From Ornithodoros turicata (taxonomy: Eukaryota > Arthropoda > Arachnida > Ixodida > Argasidae), in assembly GCF_037126465.1 (NCBI RefSeq), contig NC_088203.1:90582668-90646667 (forward strand): DNA of 64,000 nucleotides, given 5' to 3'. Below the pieces are notes generated by a model. The model was given only the letters and a program-made list of their open reading frames with translations, ran no database searches and was not told the DNA's origin. Each line of letters opens with the position of its first letter. The stretch's first letter is position 1. The translations under genes were made by a program, and so were the position numbers. Of this stretch, positions 31,900-45,532 are shown piece by piece.

Positions 31900-33184
31900 C
31901 AGGCACTCTAAGGTAAAAGGGCTCGGGGCGACGTCTGGTGGAAAATACTCTCCAATTCGCAGAGCAACAGTGTAAAGAAGCAAATAACGAAGTGCTTATT
32001 AGTCGCTTAACCTTCTTGCGGTCGTAGTTGGTGAGACACAAGGGTGCGGAGTTTGTGAACAAATATTTTCCCACCTACCTCCACTTATTCCGAGCGCGAA
32101 CGAGACTAAAATCAGTGGATCGATGAACAACCATCTAAGTTGCATGCTTCGAATACGCGGGCGAATCCTTCTCGTAAACATTCAACCGCGAGGCACTGAA
32201 AACGTTAAAATATTACGCTCAATCGATTGCACAAACATTCAGGGTGTGAACAACGGAAACAACTTTTTCTTTTTTTGCTTCCTTTCCTTCGGGACACATT
32301 GTTCAAAAGTACAGACAGGTCATCTCCATATACTGCTGCCACATGAGAACTTCGGAAACAAGAAGCAGAAGAGAGAGAGAGAGAGAGAGAGAAAAAGAGT
32401 TGGGTGCCCTGTTAACGTTTTATTGGCAACGATATTCACGCTTCATTTCGGACATTTTCCACAGCAACGCGTTTTACTAGCACTACTTTTACGTGCGAGT
32501 GTAAAGGGAGGGGGATGGGGGGAGAAACACGTGTAGCGAAAGGAAGCAGAGGCTGATAACCCGTGTCCCGGGAAATGACATTTATTGACGCCCGTGGTAC
32601 GTGGCGACCAGCAGCCATTTGAATGCAAGCGAAATCCTCGCTAGGGAAACTGCACTTTTCTTTTTCTTTTTCTCTCTGTTTTCCCAATGCGGGATTTACA
32701 TCCCGCGCACACTTTTGGAGCCTTCCTCGTGTCGGAGCTTCGCTCTTCGTTATTAGTTTCTTTACATATTTATGGTCTGTCCGGAAATATGGGCATTTCA
32801 CATTAAATATTATCGTGTGGAGCATCCTAGCGAATCCTCAGGATACTTTTCGCGCAGTTTGTATTCGTGAAACAATATACGTACTTTTTGATGGCGTCAG
32901 CGAAGGCTCCGCAGAAAATGTACGGTTTTAAAATCGTGTCCACGCACACGCAGCAGATGATAATGGTGATGACGATGATAAGAGCTGACGCATCATGCTA
33001 CCTATGTTTGAGAAATTGTGTTCTCGCAATCGGTGTGGAAGTCGGCCGCGGTCACACCTACCGATCCCACGCTAGCGAGTTTGAACATGGTCAAAGACAC
33101 CAGCAATTTGGTGTGCTTGGTGCGTCCTCTCCAAGGAACGTGGAAAATTAATCGACGGAGCGACCAACGTGGCGTGGCTTGTGG
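31900..33184. other. No recognisable gene
   Basis: A GA run lies at about 32370-32393. Frames here lack recognisable motifs. Confidence 0.5.
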
Positions 33185-33199
33185 TCATAGTTTACTTTC

Positions 33200-33430
33200 T
33201 TTTTATTCCGTGTTAGCGCCACGAAGCAACTGTGGCTATGAGCGGCGTACAGATGTGGACAGATGGAGAGAGTACAGCAGGAGGGAGAGGGGGGGGACAG
33301 GGAGGACCTGTACCGACATTGGTCTGGAAACCCAGGGAAAACCTCAGACAGCACAGCCGACGGTAGGATTCGAACACACCACTTCCCAGTCTTCAGTACG
33401 ACCTTGGCTTTCAAGCGCTCCAACACGTAA
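33200..33430 (-). mobile_element. tRNA-derived SINE (family B), minus strand
   Basis: Read on the minus strand it shows GGATTCGAACAC-type complementarity (B box near 33370), GCTGTGCTGTCTGAGGTTTT, ACCAATGTCGGTACAGG, and the tail TACGCCGCTCATAGCCAC-AGTTGCTTCGTGGCGC. About 60-80 bp of the body are lost or diverged relative to the copy at 30356. Confidence 0.8.
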
Positions 33431-33604
33431 TTGTGCGAGAAAGTTATTGTGAATGGAAATGCATATATATATATATATCCATTCTAAGACACATACTAAT
33501 TGCGAAGATTGGACAGTGCACGATTTATTTGTTGTTGTTGTTGATGTTGGACAGTTTAGCATCCGGCGTTTGTTCGTGGGTACCTCTTTCCACGTGTAGT
33601 ACAT

Positions 33605-33945
33605 TCGCCGACCAATTAAATGCCGCCTGCTTGAGCTGGTTAAGGCGTCCCGCTCGTTGGTCTAGCGAGTTGGTCTGGAACGTTGGTGGTAGCCAAGGTC
33701 GTGCTGAACACTGGGAGGGGGCGGCTTCGAATCCTTCCACCTGCTGTGCTGTCTGAGATTTCCCCCGGGTTGGATATTCTGGCAGACTTTGCAGACGAGT
33801 GTTGGCAGACTTCCCCCTGAACTCGGCCCAGGTCGTACACTAAAGCCCCATCCCCCGCTCCTTCCTTCACTCTGTCCTCCCTCCATCCGTCCACGTCTCA
33901 TATGCAGCTCATAGCCACAGTCGCTTCACGGCGCAAACTATCAAA
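33605..33945 (+). mobile_element. tRNA-derived SINE (family B), plus strand
   Basis: A diverged head (GCTTGAGCTGGTTAAGGCGT; GGCTTCGAATCC as B box) is followed by GCTGTGCTGTCTGAGATTTC, GCAGACGAGTGTTGGCAGAC, CTGAACTCGGCCCAGGTCGT and GCAGCTCATAGCCACAGTCG. With 33200-33430 it forms a head-to-head pair of the same family about 200 bp apart. Confidence 0.8.
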
Positions 33946-36900
33946 ACAAACAATCTAAACAAGCACACAATCTAAAAAATATAAAGCTATATAATATATT
34001 ATTGGCATTATAAATCATTAGAATCCACATTGTTTGAAATTTGCGGGCAGAAAGACGTATGCGCGACGTGGAGGTTGGGGAAGGGTGACACCCTTCTCTC
34101 CTGCTGCAGAATTCTTTACGTCCTGCACACTGCGGAGAACACGTGAGGAAGAAGTGCGGGAGAGGAGTCTGACACGTCACCGAAAGGTCACGTGAACAGA
34201 TAATGACATTCTCCTGTTGCTCTTCCCAGTATAGTTGTGGGTCCGCCGCCGACTCTGCGGACGACAAAATATACATAATTCTACAAATACATCGATTTCG
34301 TGCGAGAGGGTTCGCAAGAGAGCTGTTTGGAGACAAATGGGCCCTGCAAGACATATTTATTTAAACGAATCCGAGGGCGAGCTCTCCCTTTAACTAACTA
34401 GTCCTTTCCCGGGTTCATATGTAAAACATAAGGAAAATACTGGTCTGTCAGTGAGCGGCGACTAATATAGTAACGCAAGTTTTGCCTGCAAGCATATACT
34501 TGCACGCGCTATAAGTAGCAACGGGTATTCGCTCAAACTACAACCCCATCGGCTATTTTTTAAAGGAAAACTTATCTGTTTAATCGTATCACTGAAACTG
34601 TAGTAACCCATTATATATCGCTGTCAGCTAGGACACCGCCCCTTTCATCCGGTGTGTGTGTTATTTGCTAACATTACAAGCGTGCTCCCGAAGAGAGATA
34701 GTGTGGCATTTCATCCTGATTTCACTATCTGTCACCGTGATAGGCTCGAAAGAACAAGCGATAGTATATTGATCATCTCTCCATTTCGGTTAATTTATCA
34801 TCCCCTTTAAAGAAGTTTCCACAAATTTGCCGTGCATTATATCACTGAAATCCACTTTGTTACGGGTGTTTTCTTTCATCTCTCTCTCTCTCTTTTTTTT
34901 TTTTTTTTGACGCCGGACTGTTTCGACGATTTCCTGTTTGTGTTCAACGCGGTCATGTCTGAAATGTATTTGCGACATACCGCATGTAAAGTGATTGTAC
35001 TTTGAGATATTAACTGTGTTGTTGCAAGGCGGTATACCTTATCGGTTTGGTAAGGCACTCCCTCTGTAACAAAGGATTCCTTAACCCTTTTTTGCGATGC
35101 CTTCCTAAGCCTTTCTCAGCAGAGTCTCAGCAACAACGTAAAATATTTTGGACATGAGCCCAGGTCTTGAACTAGCACATGGCAAGCGTTATCGTGATTT
35201 TTTTTTTTTTTTTTTTCAGTTCACTCCAAACGTCACGCTGCGGCACGTGCACGTCTTCTTGATAATCCGGGATTTCAGATGGGAATAACCCGAAATCTCC
35301 CAGATTAAGAATCAACAGGTTCGAAATCGCAGACGTTCAAAATCCGAAAATGGGCCCAGTACACCGCCTATAGAACACGCGCGAGGACCTGTGGTCAGCA
35401 AACTTGAACTAACCTAGGTCTCACCACAACACTCACGTAACCATAAACTAACGGACGCCGCTTCATTCTCTGTTGCCCCAGCGCGTCCGCCCTGCTAAGA
35501 CTAACCGTCGCTATATGTGCAGTTCGCTATAGTCGCTAAATTCGCTATATTCGCTGAAAACGACTTTCGATGAACATCGAAAACACGGGACGCTGGTGCG
35601 TTGCTCAGTGACATTCTATACTTTGAACTACGCTCATTCCGACACCTCATACACATGAGCTTTGATTTTTCAATTTGGGATTTTGGTATTTTGTATTTCG
35701 AGGACTGGGATTTTGAACGCTGGGATATCGTAGCATATATACTACCATTTCAAACAAACGTTACGATTCGCCTTCGTTACGATGGACTCCGGAGCTCCTG
35801 GCGAATCACGGGGGAAGGACGGGGGGCGTTTAACGCTTGTTACGGAATATCGACATGTTGAAGATCTTGTCAACCTCACCTGATATTTTTGACGTAGAAC
35901 TACGTCTTCGTTTGCGGGACGTATGGGGTGCCAAATGGGGTACGAAATTGGACGCAATTTAAACGCACAAAATTTCAAATGCTATCTAGCACATCGCAAT
36001 GAGTGAGGTGCCTAAAGTGTCATGTTGTACTGCATGCGTCACTGGCAATGGTACGGGGGAGGGGTTATGTTGCGCAATTGAGGGCACGAATGTCGTCAGT
36101 CCCCAGCAGTCACCGTGTGTCGCAACAAAACAACTAAGCTGTTAAACGATTAATCTTGACGTGCTCTAACCGTAACTGTATCTAACGTTTTGGTTTTCGC
36201 TTCTGCGTGAAGGTGGATTTTGTTCATTGTCGGTAACTTTCCCTTGAGTTTCTAGAGACACACACACGGACAGACACAAAAGCACGAGACCCAGGGACAT
36301 TACCCAACTTGCCTACATCAGTCTGCTTGCAATATGTTTCTGTGTTCTATTATATATCTTATTTCGTCGGAAGCTCTCCCTGTACATCCTTCTTTAATCC
36401 AGCGTCTTGTCCTCATAACCACGGTGTCTGTCACGAAAGCAATGTCCGCCCTGAGTTAAATTACTATTCGTGTATCCCATTATCTCAAATGAACAAGACA
36501 CAGCTGGACAAGACACTTAAATGAGGTAAACCTATATAAAACATTGTTCCATACACGCCGTCACATGCTCTCATGGAGAACAGCATGCAGTGCCGCTTTC
36601 CAAGTACAGCGGCGGGTAGTCCAGCTATGCGAAATCTAAGAGCGTACATCGCAGATATGAATATGCAAAGAGCCCATTATACGCTTTTTGCAAATACAGA
36701 GTTCCCATCCAGCGAGTGCTCACCTTCACTGACTCGTTGCGTATATCGTTTAAACGCAATCGCCAATTTTACGACGACACCTCTGGAGCACATCATTACG
36801 ATCTTGCGCAACTCAATTATTTCCATTTTAAGTTCAGGGTCGCTCGTTTACCTCAACGTCCCCATGCGATTAAAAGGCACCATTAACCGTTTTTCACCCC

Positions 36901-37978
36901 TTACGATGGTGGTGAATTGTTAGGCAGCACGGATAGCAGGGAAATATTACGTTCAGTATATCAGGTGCTCGAGTCAATGTACTGATTGCTCATTCGTGTG
37001 TCGTTTTTAGCACTAAGCGTTAGAAGTGCACAGATTGGCGCGAAGTACTCCTATAGTATTGACGCTAACGAAACAAACACAGTGCCACATCATGGTGTTC
37101 TGTTGCGTTTTGTGAGAGGCATTTCAACGTGCTTTCGAAAGTACAAGGAACATGTGTACATACGTGCTCGGAAATGTCATACTAATCCGTTTCGGTTCGT
37201 GCTCAAGTATCAGAGCGGATATACTATACTCTAACCTCTCCAGTTCTATTGTGGTCCGAGCTCTCGCATACGTGTATCACAGGGAGTGGGCGAGGGGTGG
37301 AGTGTACCCTTTACCGGACCTCTGCAACGCACCGGAATGATCGTTGGTCACGTAGAGTATTTGTTCAAGTTGCCGAAGTAGAAACTCAAGTAGCCGATAC
37401 ATACACATTCGGGGTGCCATTGTTGATGTATAGAGTCTTGCTGCATTTTCCTATAGTGACTGAACGCCTTCCACCGTATCCGATAAACTTTTTTTTGCAG
37501 CAACTGAATGCGGTTCGCGCATAATATGGGACCATTTGAAATCGATCGTATGGGCCCTAGCGCGGGCCCTAGCGCATAGGGTTAACGGTGAGTGTTGGTG
37601 AATATCTCCGGCACAGGTGTTAAACGCAGACCCGTTCGCATCAAAATGTAACTCGGGTGCGTTCCTAAACCAACACGAGCTAACTCGGGAGCAGCATTCT
37701 ATGGACCGTTTTCACAACGCGTCTGCGCATGCTCTGTGGCCCTGACGTCGCCGGAGAGAGTTTTCTACACATCCAATAGATGGCGTCGAGATGGCTCCAG
37801 CGGATTTCTTTTTTTTTTTTCTTTTTTTTTTTTTTTGGAGCGCGCCGATCGTGTTTCGCTGGACAGCCGCTATAGGATACGGCGCGAGTGTGAAAAGATC
37901 CATTGCAAGCGGCGTTTCAAAATCGGGTAGAGTAACTCGATGACATCAGTACCTACGTTCCAAAGCTATAGGTGTAAG
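33946..37978. other. Long non-coding stretch
   Basis: It contains CT plus T runs at about 34879-34908, a T run at 35199-35217, an irregular TTCGCTATA-type repeat at about 35520-35556, T runs at 37809-37835, and a doubled GGGCCCTAGCGC at about 37553-37575. The forward frame 36573-36923 (116 codons) matches no family I know and is probably chance. Confidence 0.5.
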
Positions 37979-38292
37979 CTATAGTCGCGTTCAACTTACG
38001 AAGGAAAAGAAATCAAGTCCGTCAACTATACATACGCCGCTGGAGATAAGAATGACGCATTAGAGATGCCAGGCGAAATACTGTAGAGCCACCATGCGCC
38101 ATCAGTTTCTGCTGCAGCGTAGTGTCATGTGGCCAGTCTTAACACCCAATACGGAAGCAGAGCGAGTATGATGAATTATATTATCTGGCGCAGCGAGCGT
38201 GACCTCTCTGCGTCCATCCATCCTATCTGCGGCGCAGTAAGAGAGCTGACGGATCAGATTTCGTTTCCTACTTGAGTTGAACACGACTATAG
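37979..38292. mobile_element. MITE with CTATAGTCGYGTTCAACT termini
   Basis: CTATAGTCGCGTTCAACTTA (37979) pairs with the inverse of GAGTTGAACACGACTATAG (to 38292). Complementarity runs on through GGAAA..GAAATC. It is 314 bp with no ORF. The target duplication cannot be separated from the palindromic CTATAG. Confidence 0.75.
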
Positions 38293-41034
38293 GGAGTTGA
38301 TTCGGCCAACTCACATTCCCAAGGCCAGCAGGGATGGGTAAGTCAGAGTAGTGATGTCACAACATCCACGTCTCCTCTTTTTCTGAGAACTTGGAAACGG
38401 AACTGGGGCCAACGTACCATATGGGGATGGCTTTCGAAAAGCTAGTCCCTTCAGGAGCAGCAAGTCCTGGGCTGGCCCATCGTAATACCATTCGAAAACA
38501 AGCAAGCTGGCATAGTTGCTTCAATGCGCATTTTGGAAGCGAAACAAGCGAGATTCACTTCCCCAGAAGTCATCCCCATATCATCGTCATCATGTATTTC
38601 TCTCTCTCTCACTTCCGCAGTTGTCAAAGTGATGTTTAATTTTATTTTTTCTTGGATTTTGTGTTTTGCATATTTGTTGTATGTCTCATGCCACAAGTTA
38701 TATAGCCATGCAAGCAAAATTCACGTCATGCTGTATTGTTCTTTCATTCTTTTTTTTATTTTTTTCGTTTCAAGGTAAGCTGCTGGAAAAGAACGGCGAA
38801 TGTGCATTTTTACTGAACCTTGCTACTATATCTCCAACTGGAATTGGATTGTTGTTGGTTTCATCGTGTTATGCGATTTTTAGAAACGACGTAGCCATCC
38901 TGTTGGAAGCGTCCCACCCATCATCTCCGTAAAAAGTCGCTCGCCTCCATGCTTACTCGATGAGAGCGTAACACGCCTTGCGCGTTCCCAAACCTTGATT
39001 GCACTGCATTGTAGGGATTGTTCTTGTTCACTGGGAGTCAAAGACACTAGCGTAATAAGCAAGAGTTCTGATAAAACTGTTCGGGAAATTCTAGAGGCGG
39101 CCCACATTAGTCTACAGGGCAACACGTGCATCAGTGTACAATCACTTGCCTCAACTCAGCTGGAAAAATATTTCCTTGCTTGCTAAGATTACACGTGGGA
39201 ATGCCTTTTGTTATCGATCCACGTGGATTGTTAAGATTGGTTGTGGACCTTGTGTAATATTGTCTCCTTCCATTGAACTTCTGCTAGTTGCGGGTCTCCA
39301 GCTGCAGGTCTCCTGTACTTTGTTTGAACCCGCTCGTCCGCGTCCCTTGCTCCAGTTTCCACTGAAATATGTACTTCAACCAACTACCCCGCTTCAACCC
39401 ACTTGTTTCCCAACAACAACAACAATAACAACAGAAAATTAATGATGATGAACCTACTCGACCGGCTAGCTAATGTAGGGTCACGTGGTGCAACCCTGTC
39501 ACGTGATCTGCCCTGTTCGGGAGTAGATTTAGGAACGCACCTGGGGTGGCTGCGAGTTCGATAGTTACATCACATCGCTCCTAGCATATCAGGCTACCTA
39601 ATTTGTTCTTTCTTTCACCAGTTTCATCTCCATGTTATTTCTCGGTATTGTCCCTAGTAGCCTTAAAGAGTAAGCGTGTGCGAGTCCTAAATACAGATAC
39701 TTCGCAACGAGTGTCAAATATAGCTTCACAGCATCCATTGTAATCCGTAATAATTCAGATCAGATTACAATTTTATTGATTCCTCACGAGATGAGTTCCC
39801 TTGGCTTAATACGCTGCTGATGCAACTACAGAAGTTGCTCATGTCAGTTTTGATTGGGAGCATGCTGAGAATTAGAAATAGAGACTTCCTGTGCTAGAGC
39901 TATTCTTAAATGTCAGCTAGCTCCTAAACGACAGTTGCGGTATTGTGAAAGCCCGGATCGAGCTCTTCGCAAAATGTACCTTCATTTTCGTAGTTAGCTA
40001 TTTTATTTCAAAAACGACTGGAAGACAGATAACACAGTCCGAAAGACACATAGGCACAACCACACTCCTGCATGCTGCGTGGAGTGCGCATAGAGCGCTC
40101 TCCTCACAGCAGAGGACTCTGTCTCAGTAAATAATGCCTCCCCCCCCCCAACCGTTTTTTAAACTATAGAACAATCACACACACCAACTCAGACTTCCAC
40201 TCCAGTTATCCTGTTATTAGATATGCCACACAGATTACTATGTCATGTCCCAGCACTAAATTGAAACTATAAGCCGCATTTCGTACGTTGTTTATTTTTT
40301 TTCTTGTTCGGCTCTTGAACAGCCACTGGCGACTTGGTTGGAGACACAGCTAACACGAACTCATGAGACGGTGTCACTGTCCTTTCCCCGTGCGCGGTCA
40401 TTTCATCTGGGAAATCTTTGCCGTTGGCTTTTCACAATCTTGGCGACGATCCAGAGCTGTTTGGCGTGGAAATGAAATACAGAGACGTTCGGCAGAATAT
40501 GAGTTTAACCATAAAACAACATAGCAGTGTGGTCGTCGCGCCAGTTTCTTCTTGCGCGCTCCCTGTTGTCGTACGCGTTACGTGTGTAATTTAAGCGTTC
40601 TGCAGCGTTGTTATAATTCGAGTAACTTTCTAATCAATTCTCACGAATGGTTTGCGGTCATGATTATCTTGCACTGATGTACTTATCATGTTTTGCATGA
40701 TTTTCCTACTCGCATTGCAGCGTACTTCTGCACATGACGTTTGCTGATCGAATTATAAATATACTGTTCGTGTATACGTAGTTTAGAAATGACCTGCATA
40801 ATAGGATTTAGTAAGTAATCAATATTAATCTGATGGAAGATATAAAGCATTCATTGGAATATCCATGGCATTTGTTTTCGGTCTGTGTGGTCACGTAGGG
40901 CAGAGTGCTGTTGTGTACAAGGCGATACACCTAGTGATATGAGGCCAGGTGCACATCAATTGTGCAATTTATTGAGAATTAACGGATGTATCTGCTTTGT
41001 ATTTCTTCAATTTCGGGAGTCACGTCACGATGGC
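38293..41034. other. No recognisable gene
   Basis: A CAA-type run lies at about 39414-39431 and a C run at 40140-40149. No conserved ORF or element end was found. Confidence 0.5.
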
Positions 41035-41240
41035 ATTCCGCGCGTGACTAGGAGGTGACCCGGGTTCGAATCCGGGCACCAGCTGTGCCGTGTTGGTGAT
41101 TTCCCCAGGTTTTCCTCAGATATGCAAACAAATGTCGGCACAGATCCCTGTGAAGTCGGCCCAAGATGCACGATCCCCCCCCCCCCCAGCTGAGCAAAAT
41201 GCTGCCACGCCGGCAGGCAGATCGCTCGGAAATTGCGCAC
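41035..41240 (+). mobile_element. tRNA-derived SINE (family B variant)
   Basis: GTGACCCGGGTTCGAATCCG (strong B box), GCTGTGCCGTGTTGGTGATT, TTTTCCTCAGATATGCAAAC, AATGTCGGCACAGATCCCTG, GAAGTCGGCCCAAGATGCAC, a C run, then GCAGGCAGATCGCTCGG. The last block is shared with the split copy at 5455-5990 and defines a variant tail. Confidence 0.8.
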
Positions 41241-41702
41241 CACCACTACCTCACGAGGAATACCACGTAAAGTTTGTACGGAACGCTGTGCGGAAAATCC
41301 AATCCAATGAGACTGTGTTGCTTTTGAATAATCATGTAAGCCTGAACTGCGTTGTTGTGTAAGGTGGATCAAATATACAGGCCAATGGACCAAAACCGCA
41401 CGTTACTGCGCCTATTCCCGATCCAAATCCTTGGACAACTTGGAGTTACTCCGCACTCACGCTGGTCTTATTCCCCAAGACTGAACGGAATTCCACAATA
41501 GTGATCAACAAAGTCCCTGTGTTGACCTCAGCCACGTGTTGGCCTCGTATTGCAAGCTCTCCTCTTCAGGTGCCATACCTCTGAGTCATCAGAACTGTTT
41601 GCAGTATCCTTAATAATTTCGAGTTCCCCAACGCTCTGGTGTCCCCTCAAATCCGCATTCTAATATTTTACTTTTCACGCAAGAATGATCTTTGTCATTC
41701 AT
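41241..41702. other. No recognisable gene
   Basis: Short stretch between a SINE and a MITE. No motifs seen. Confidence 0.45.
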
Positions 41703-41927
41703 GTAGGCCCGGTTTCACCAACGCTAGTTAACTTTGAACCGAGATCAAGGGTTGCTAAAACTTGAAGTTAACACTCAATTCTTTTTTACAAACGTTAGTT
41801 GGTGACGCGAAGAGTGTTTTAGTGGCAATAACTCCCTTTAATGAAGCAGAATCAAGCGCTAAATTCAAGTTAACGGATCGTTGATCTCGGTTCAAATGTG
41901 AATCTGCGTTGGTGAAACCGGGCCGTA
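41703..41927. mobile_element. Harbinger-like MITE with 3-bp GTA duplication
   Basis: The ends GGCCCGGTTTCACCAACG (41706) and CGTTGGTGAAACCGGGCC partner (ACGCAG..GTTGGTGAAACCGGGCC, to 41924) are inverted complements, and GTA lies directly outside each (41703-41705, 41925-41927). Internal blocks TTGAACCGAGATCAA and TTGATCTCGGTTCAA also pair. It is 219 bp long. GGCCCGG-type ends and a 3-bp target fit PIF/Harbinger MITEs. Confidence 0.88.
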
Positions 41928-43398
41928 GTGTATTTGGAACCGTACGTGTGTGGTAGACTGTAGTATGGATATACGTGTCTCATTATAGCTGATTTTTTCC
42001 AGGTAGCCACAACCTTGGCATCGGGTGATGATGTGTGTGGACTAATATCTCTCCATTAGTCTCTTCTGTGATGCATTTTTTTACTCACGGGACGTGCGAC
42101 TCCTTCCAGCTGTGCCTTATTCTTCAAAGCCGGTTCCAAGAGGTCGCCGCTCAACAGTGAATTTGCGAGAGACGCTGATGCTCTGTACTTGTGTGCCAAC
42201 AGAAGTGACGTGCACAAGGAACCATTTGTGACTTTCTCTCTTTTTCTTGACGCGCTCAAGTAGTCATAATAAAAGGAGATACGGATCGTCGTGAGGATAA
42301 TTTCAGAAAAAAGAAAGAAAGACAGGAACAAGGAATTGACAACTGGATGTGCTGTTTTTTTTTGTTTGTTTTTTCGCAAGAAATAGGAAAATCAATGCGA
42401 GCACACACAAAATATGCGTTTTGAAAGTTTGTGCAAATGGCGTTAGACACCGCAATATTCAGCATTCAAAATAATGTCCTGCATATTTTCCTGCTATGGT
42501 TGTTGCCATCCCTATACAGGACCATATTATATATTCTCGCATATATTAGAGGAGCAATGAGGTGACACTTAACATCGCTCGAAATCCTGTCTCGACTGTC
42601 CATCAGGAGTCACCATGCAAAATATTTTCGCTCTGCGGTGCGTTATAGCTGTGCAATCGAATTTACGAAAAACAATCGGAGAAAGTAGCAGCGGACGGCC
42701 GACACGGTGCTCTCGTGACGTGGTGAAGGCTCCGTGCGTTTTTCTTTGTTTTTTCTACGCAGCTCACGCGCCGCTTATGCATGCTTGAGCTGTGATGCTG
42801 TACGTCACAAGTCGCGTGAGGGGAGTAGCATACGTCACGGAGTCCTCTCGTTCTGCGATTCGCTCTTTTCAAGAGGAGAAGGATTTTTCACAGATGTGCG
42901 GAACAGAACCCTCGCGCTCGTTCTGTAGGACAACTACGCTCATGGTTCTTTCGCAGGAACTCATTTTATACGTCGGAGAATACTCTGCACTGAGAAACGA
43001 AAAAAGAAAAAAAAAAGATTTTGGTCACCTTTGTGCTCCTTAAACACACAAGAAACATACCGCAAGAAAAATACATCATTTTTTTTAGATTATTTTCAGC
43101 TAGGCCTCCGCATTTTTGTTTGTCCCCTTTGAACGGCAGCGAATTAGAGCACACCTTGTTCTACAAAACAAACGCAAATTCCTATTCCTGAATCTCCGGC
43201 TTTATGGCACTGTAACACAAAAAATAAACAGTGAAGACAGCAAGGCTACAATAGCAGAACCCGACGTTGTTTTTCATGTTTGCAAAAACTTCGCCCAAAG
43301 ATATTGTTTGTTTTTACTTTTCTTTTCTTTTTTTTTTTGTAAAACTGGCCTATGCAATTGAGCGATGTTACAAGAGCACAAAAATGGTAGTTAGTGAT
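41928..43398. other. No recognisable gene
   Basis: Homopolymer-rich in places (T run at 42354-42361, A run near 43000-43016). No conserved ORF. Confidence 0.5.
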
Positions 43399-43650
43399 TT
43401 TATGTCACAAGAGAACTATGGTCACGAACGGCGCCACAGTGGTGGGTCTATGGATTAATTTTGCCCACCCCGGGGTCCTGCGCAGAAATATCAGCGCACA
43501 CCACAGCGCATTCAACGTCCCTCGCGGAAGACGGTGTGTCGAAGCAGCTTGTGCCCCGCCCCAAGTTCCTGGCATGCTCGGCCGGGATCGAACCGGCATC
43601 CTTGGGACCAGTAGGCGGACACGTTACCAACTGACCAACAGAGGGAGGTG
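43399..43650 (-). mobile_element. Old tRNA-derived SINE (family A), minus strand
   Basis: Diverged relative of the copies at 51403 and 54199. On the plus strand it shows GTCACAAGAGAACTATGGTC, CGCCACAGTGGTGGGTCTAT, GGATTAATTTTGCCC, CGTCCCTCGCGGAAGACGGT, CCAAGTTCCTGGCATGCTCG and GGCCGGGATCGAACCGGCAT (B box complement). The tRNA-like head is at the right end (about 43570-43650). Confidence 0.85.
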
Positions 43651-45532
43651 CATCAACATCCGCGCGAACATACCGATTTGGGTTGCGGCTGTTCGGCCTA
43701 GTGAAGACCGCGATGCCATGGAAATGGCGAATAAAACGTTTTTGTTCCGCAAAGTTCTGCATTGCGTTACTCAAACTTATGTACACATAGAAGCGGTTTA
43801 TTTGCGTTGTTTTATTAAAAAGTCATAAGGATGGACAATTTTTGCTATAGGTCTGGTGGCGGACGCTGTGCGTCGACGGCAAATACGTATCGGTACAGGT
43901 AATAGGAAATAGGGAGTTTTAGTATGAATCACAACAGTTTTCACGATAACAGTTCCGAAAACATGTTAAGGCAATCGCGCTACTTGTTTCAATTCACTGG
44001 CATCGCATTCCTGACTTTGGATTTGACAGCTTACTGTACTTTAGTGTATCGTTTTCGTGGGTGGGAACACATAATATGGAGAGGTTAGTCCCTATTAGAA
44101 ACCTTCCTATTGAATACTATTGAATACTGTTGAATACTAACCGGACTGTTCGTTTCGGAGTACCTGTGATGGGCAGTCTCTGTTACACCCGTGTGAGCAA
44201 CAACTGAAGTACTGCATAGTTACCACATCCTGCAAGCTGTGATACGCGGATGTGTCCATTTGTTTCTAAGGAAGGGTCCATCAACATGATGGGGGAGGTG
44301 AGAAGGGGAAGGTTCGTCAGAGAGAATGCAAGATCAAATGAAGGATGTGTCCATAGTGCGACCCCGTGCATTGCCTCTGTTTTATGTTACAAGGTTTAGC
44401 GTTCTCTTTGCTTTTCATGTAGCATCGTTTACTTTCCTCGTCCACAGCAATGCACTTCATGCTGCCCCGATCATAATACCGAGATATATGCGTGCCTTAG
44501 ATCTCCCGATATGTATTGTTTGCTCTGTCTTGAGAGAGCCGTACAAACGTACGTTGTTTCCCAGAGGAATACAAACAATTCCCCGTCGATCGCGTTGAGT
44601 GCAATTTCTGCTTATAGACGTGTACGTTCTTCTTGTTTGCACTTGTTACACGCCATCGATTATCGTCGGTGCATACCGTTCGTTTTGGAGCATACGGTGT
44701 AGGCTGGATTCTTCTGCAAATTCTGCCCATGACTAGTCTCAACAGCTTTGGAGCAGGACGTTGCCTTGAGAGATCCTACTCCGGAAAACTTTCTTAAAGG
44801 AACTCTAAAGTGAATGGCAAACCCGTAGAAAACTTCGGTTTTCTTAAAACTTGTAAGTTGATACAAGATACGCTTCAGATACGTAATAGTTCTGCTCAAT
44901 ATTGAGCATTTTCTCAGCAATCGGACTTCAAAGATTGCTACGCTAAGCAAGCTAGCGGACTCAAACCCTGAGGGGACTTGCGCACCATCTACTGAGAACG
45001 CAAGCAACTAGACGATATATAAGACCAGATAGTGCGTTTCTCAGGAGTGCAGTGTGTATTTCATTGCGGAGGTGCGCAGTTTGCGCATTCCGGAACACAA
45101 GAACGCAAGCCGCACATTTGTTTAAATCAATTGGATGCGAGGTTTTGCAGACAGCAGCGATACAGCGAGCAGACGACGCTGAAAGGCGGAGAGAGAGGAA
45201 AGTCAAGAGATGGCGCAGATCACCTCGCAGGCACGGAACTCTGGCGTCACAACCGTTAACAGTTTAAACAGAACTTCTCAAGAATTTCTGTTGTTCTTCA
45301 AAAAAGTCTAATGGTAATTAGTAACCTCTCTCAGATGCGTTACGTTGTAATTCAATATCACGTGATGTTCAGCCTCCAATCCGGGGCCGACTCCAACTTT
45401 GTCCTTTGCGGACGTTGAGGGTCGCCACCTTTCAGTTACTAGAGGCGTTCAAATTAATTAGTGCGATAAGTATGTAGCGGCCCGTGGACAACGATGAACA
45501 ACGTGCTCCTGCTGTCGCGCGCCATTGCGCCT
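43651..45532. other. No recognisable gene
   Basis: A ten-base unit TATTGAATAC is repeated three times at about 44107-44140. GGGAGTTTTAGTATGAATC at about 43914 is a single end like that of the GAGTTTTAG MITEs, without a matching right end. No gene. Confidence 0.5.

Noticed and set aside
36573..36923. 116-codon forward frame as a candidate host gene
   Set aside because: No recognisable motif, no splice or promoter context that I could support, and length compatible with chance in this much DNA.
44797..44822. MITE starting TTAAAGGAACTCTAAAGTGA
   Set aside because: The sequence looks like a known style of element end, but no matching inverted right end was found within a kilobase.
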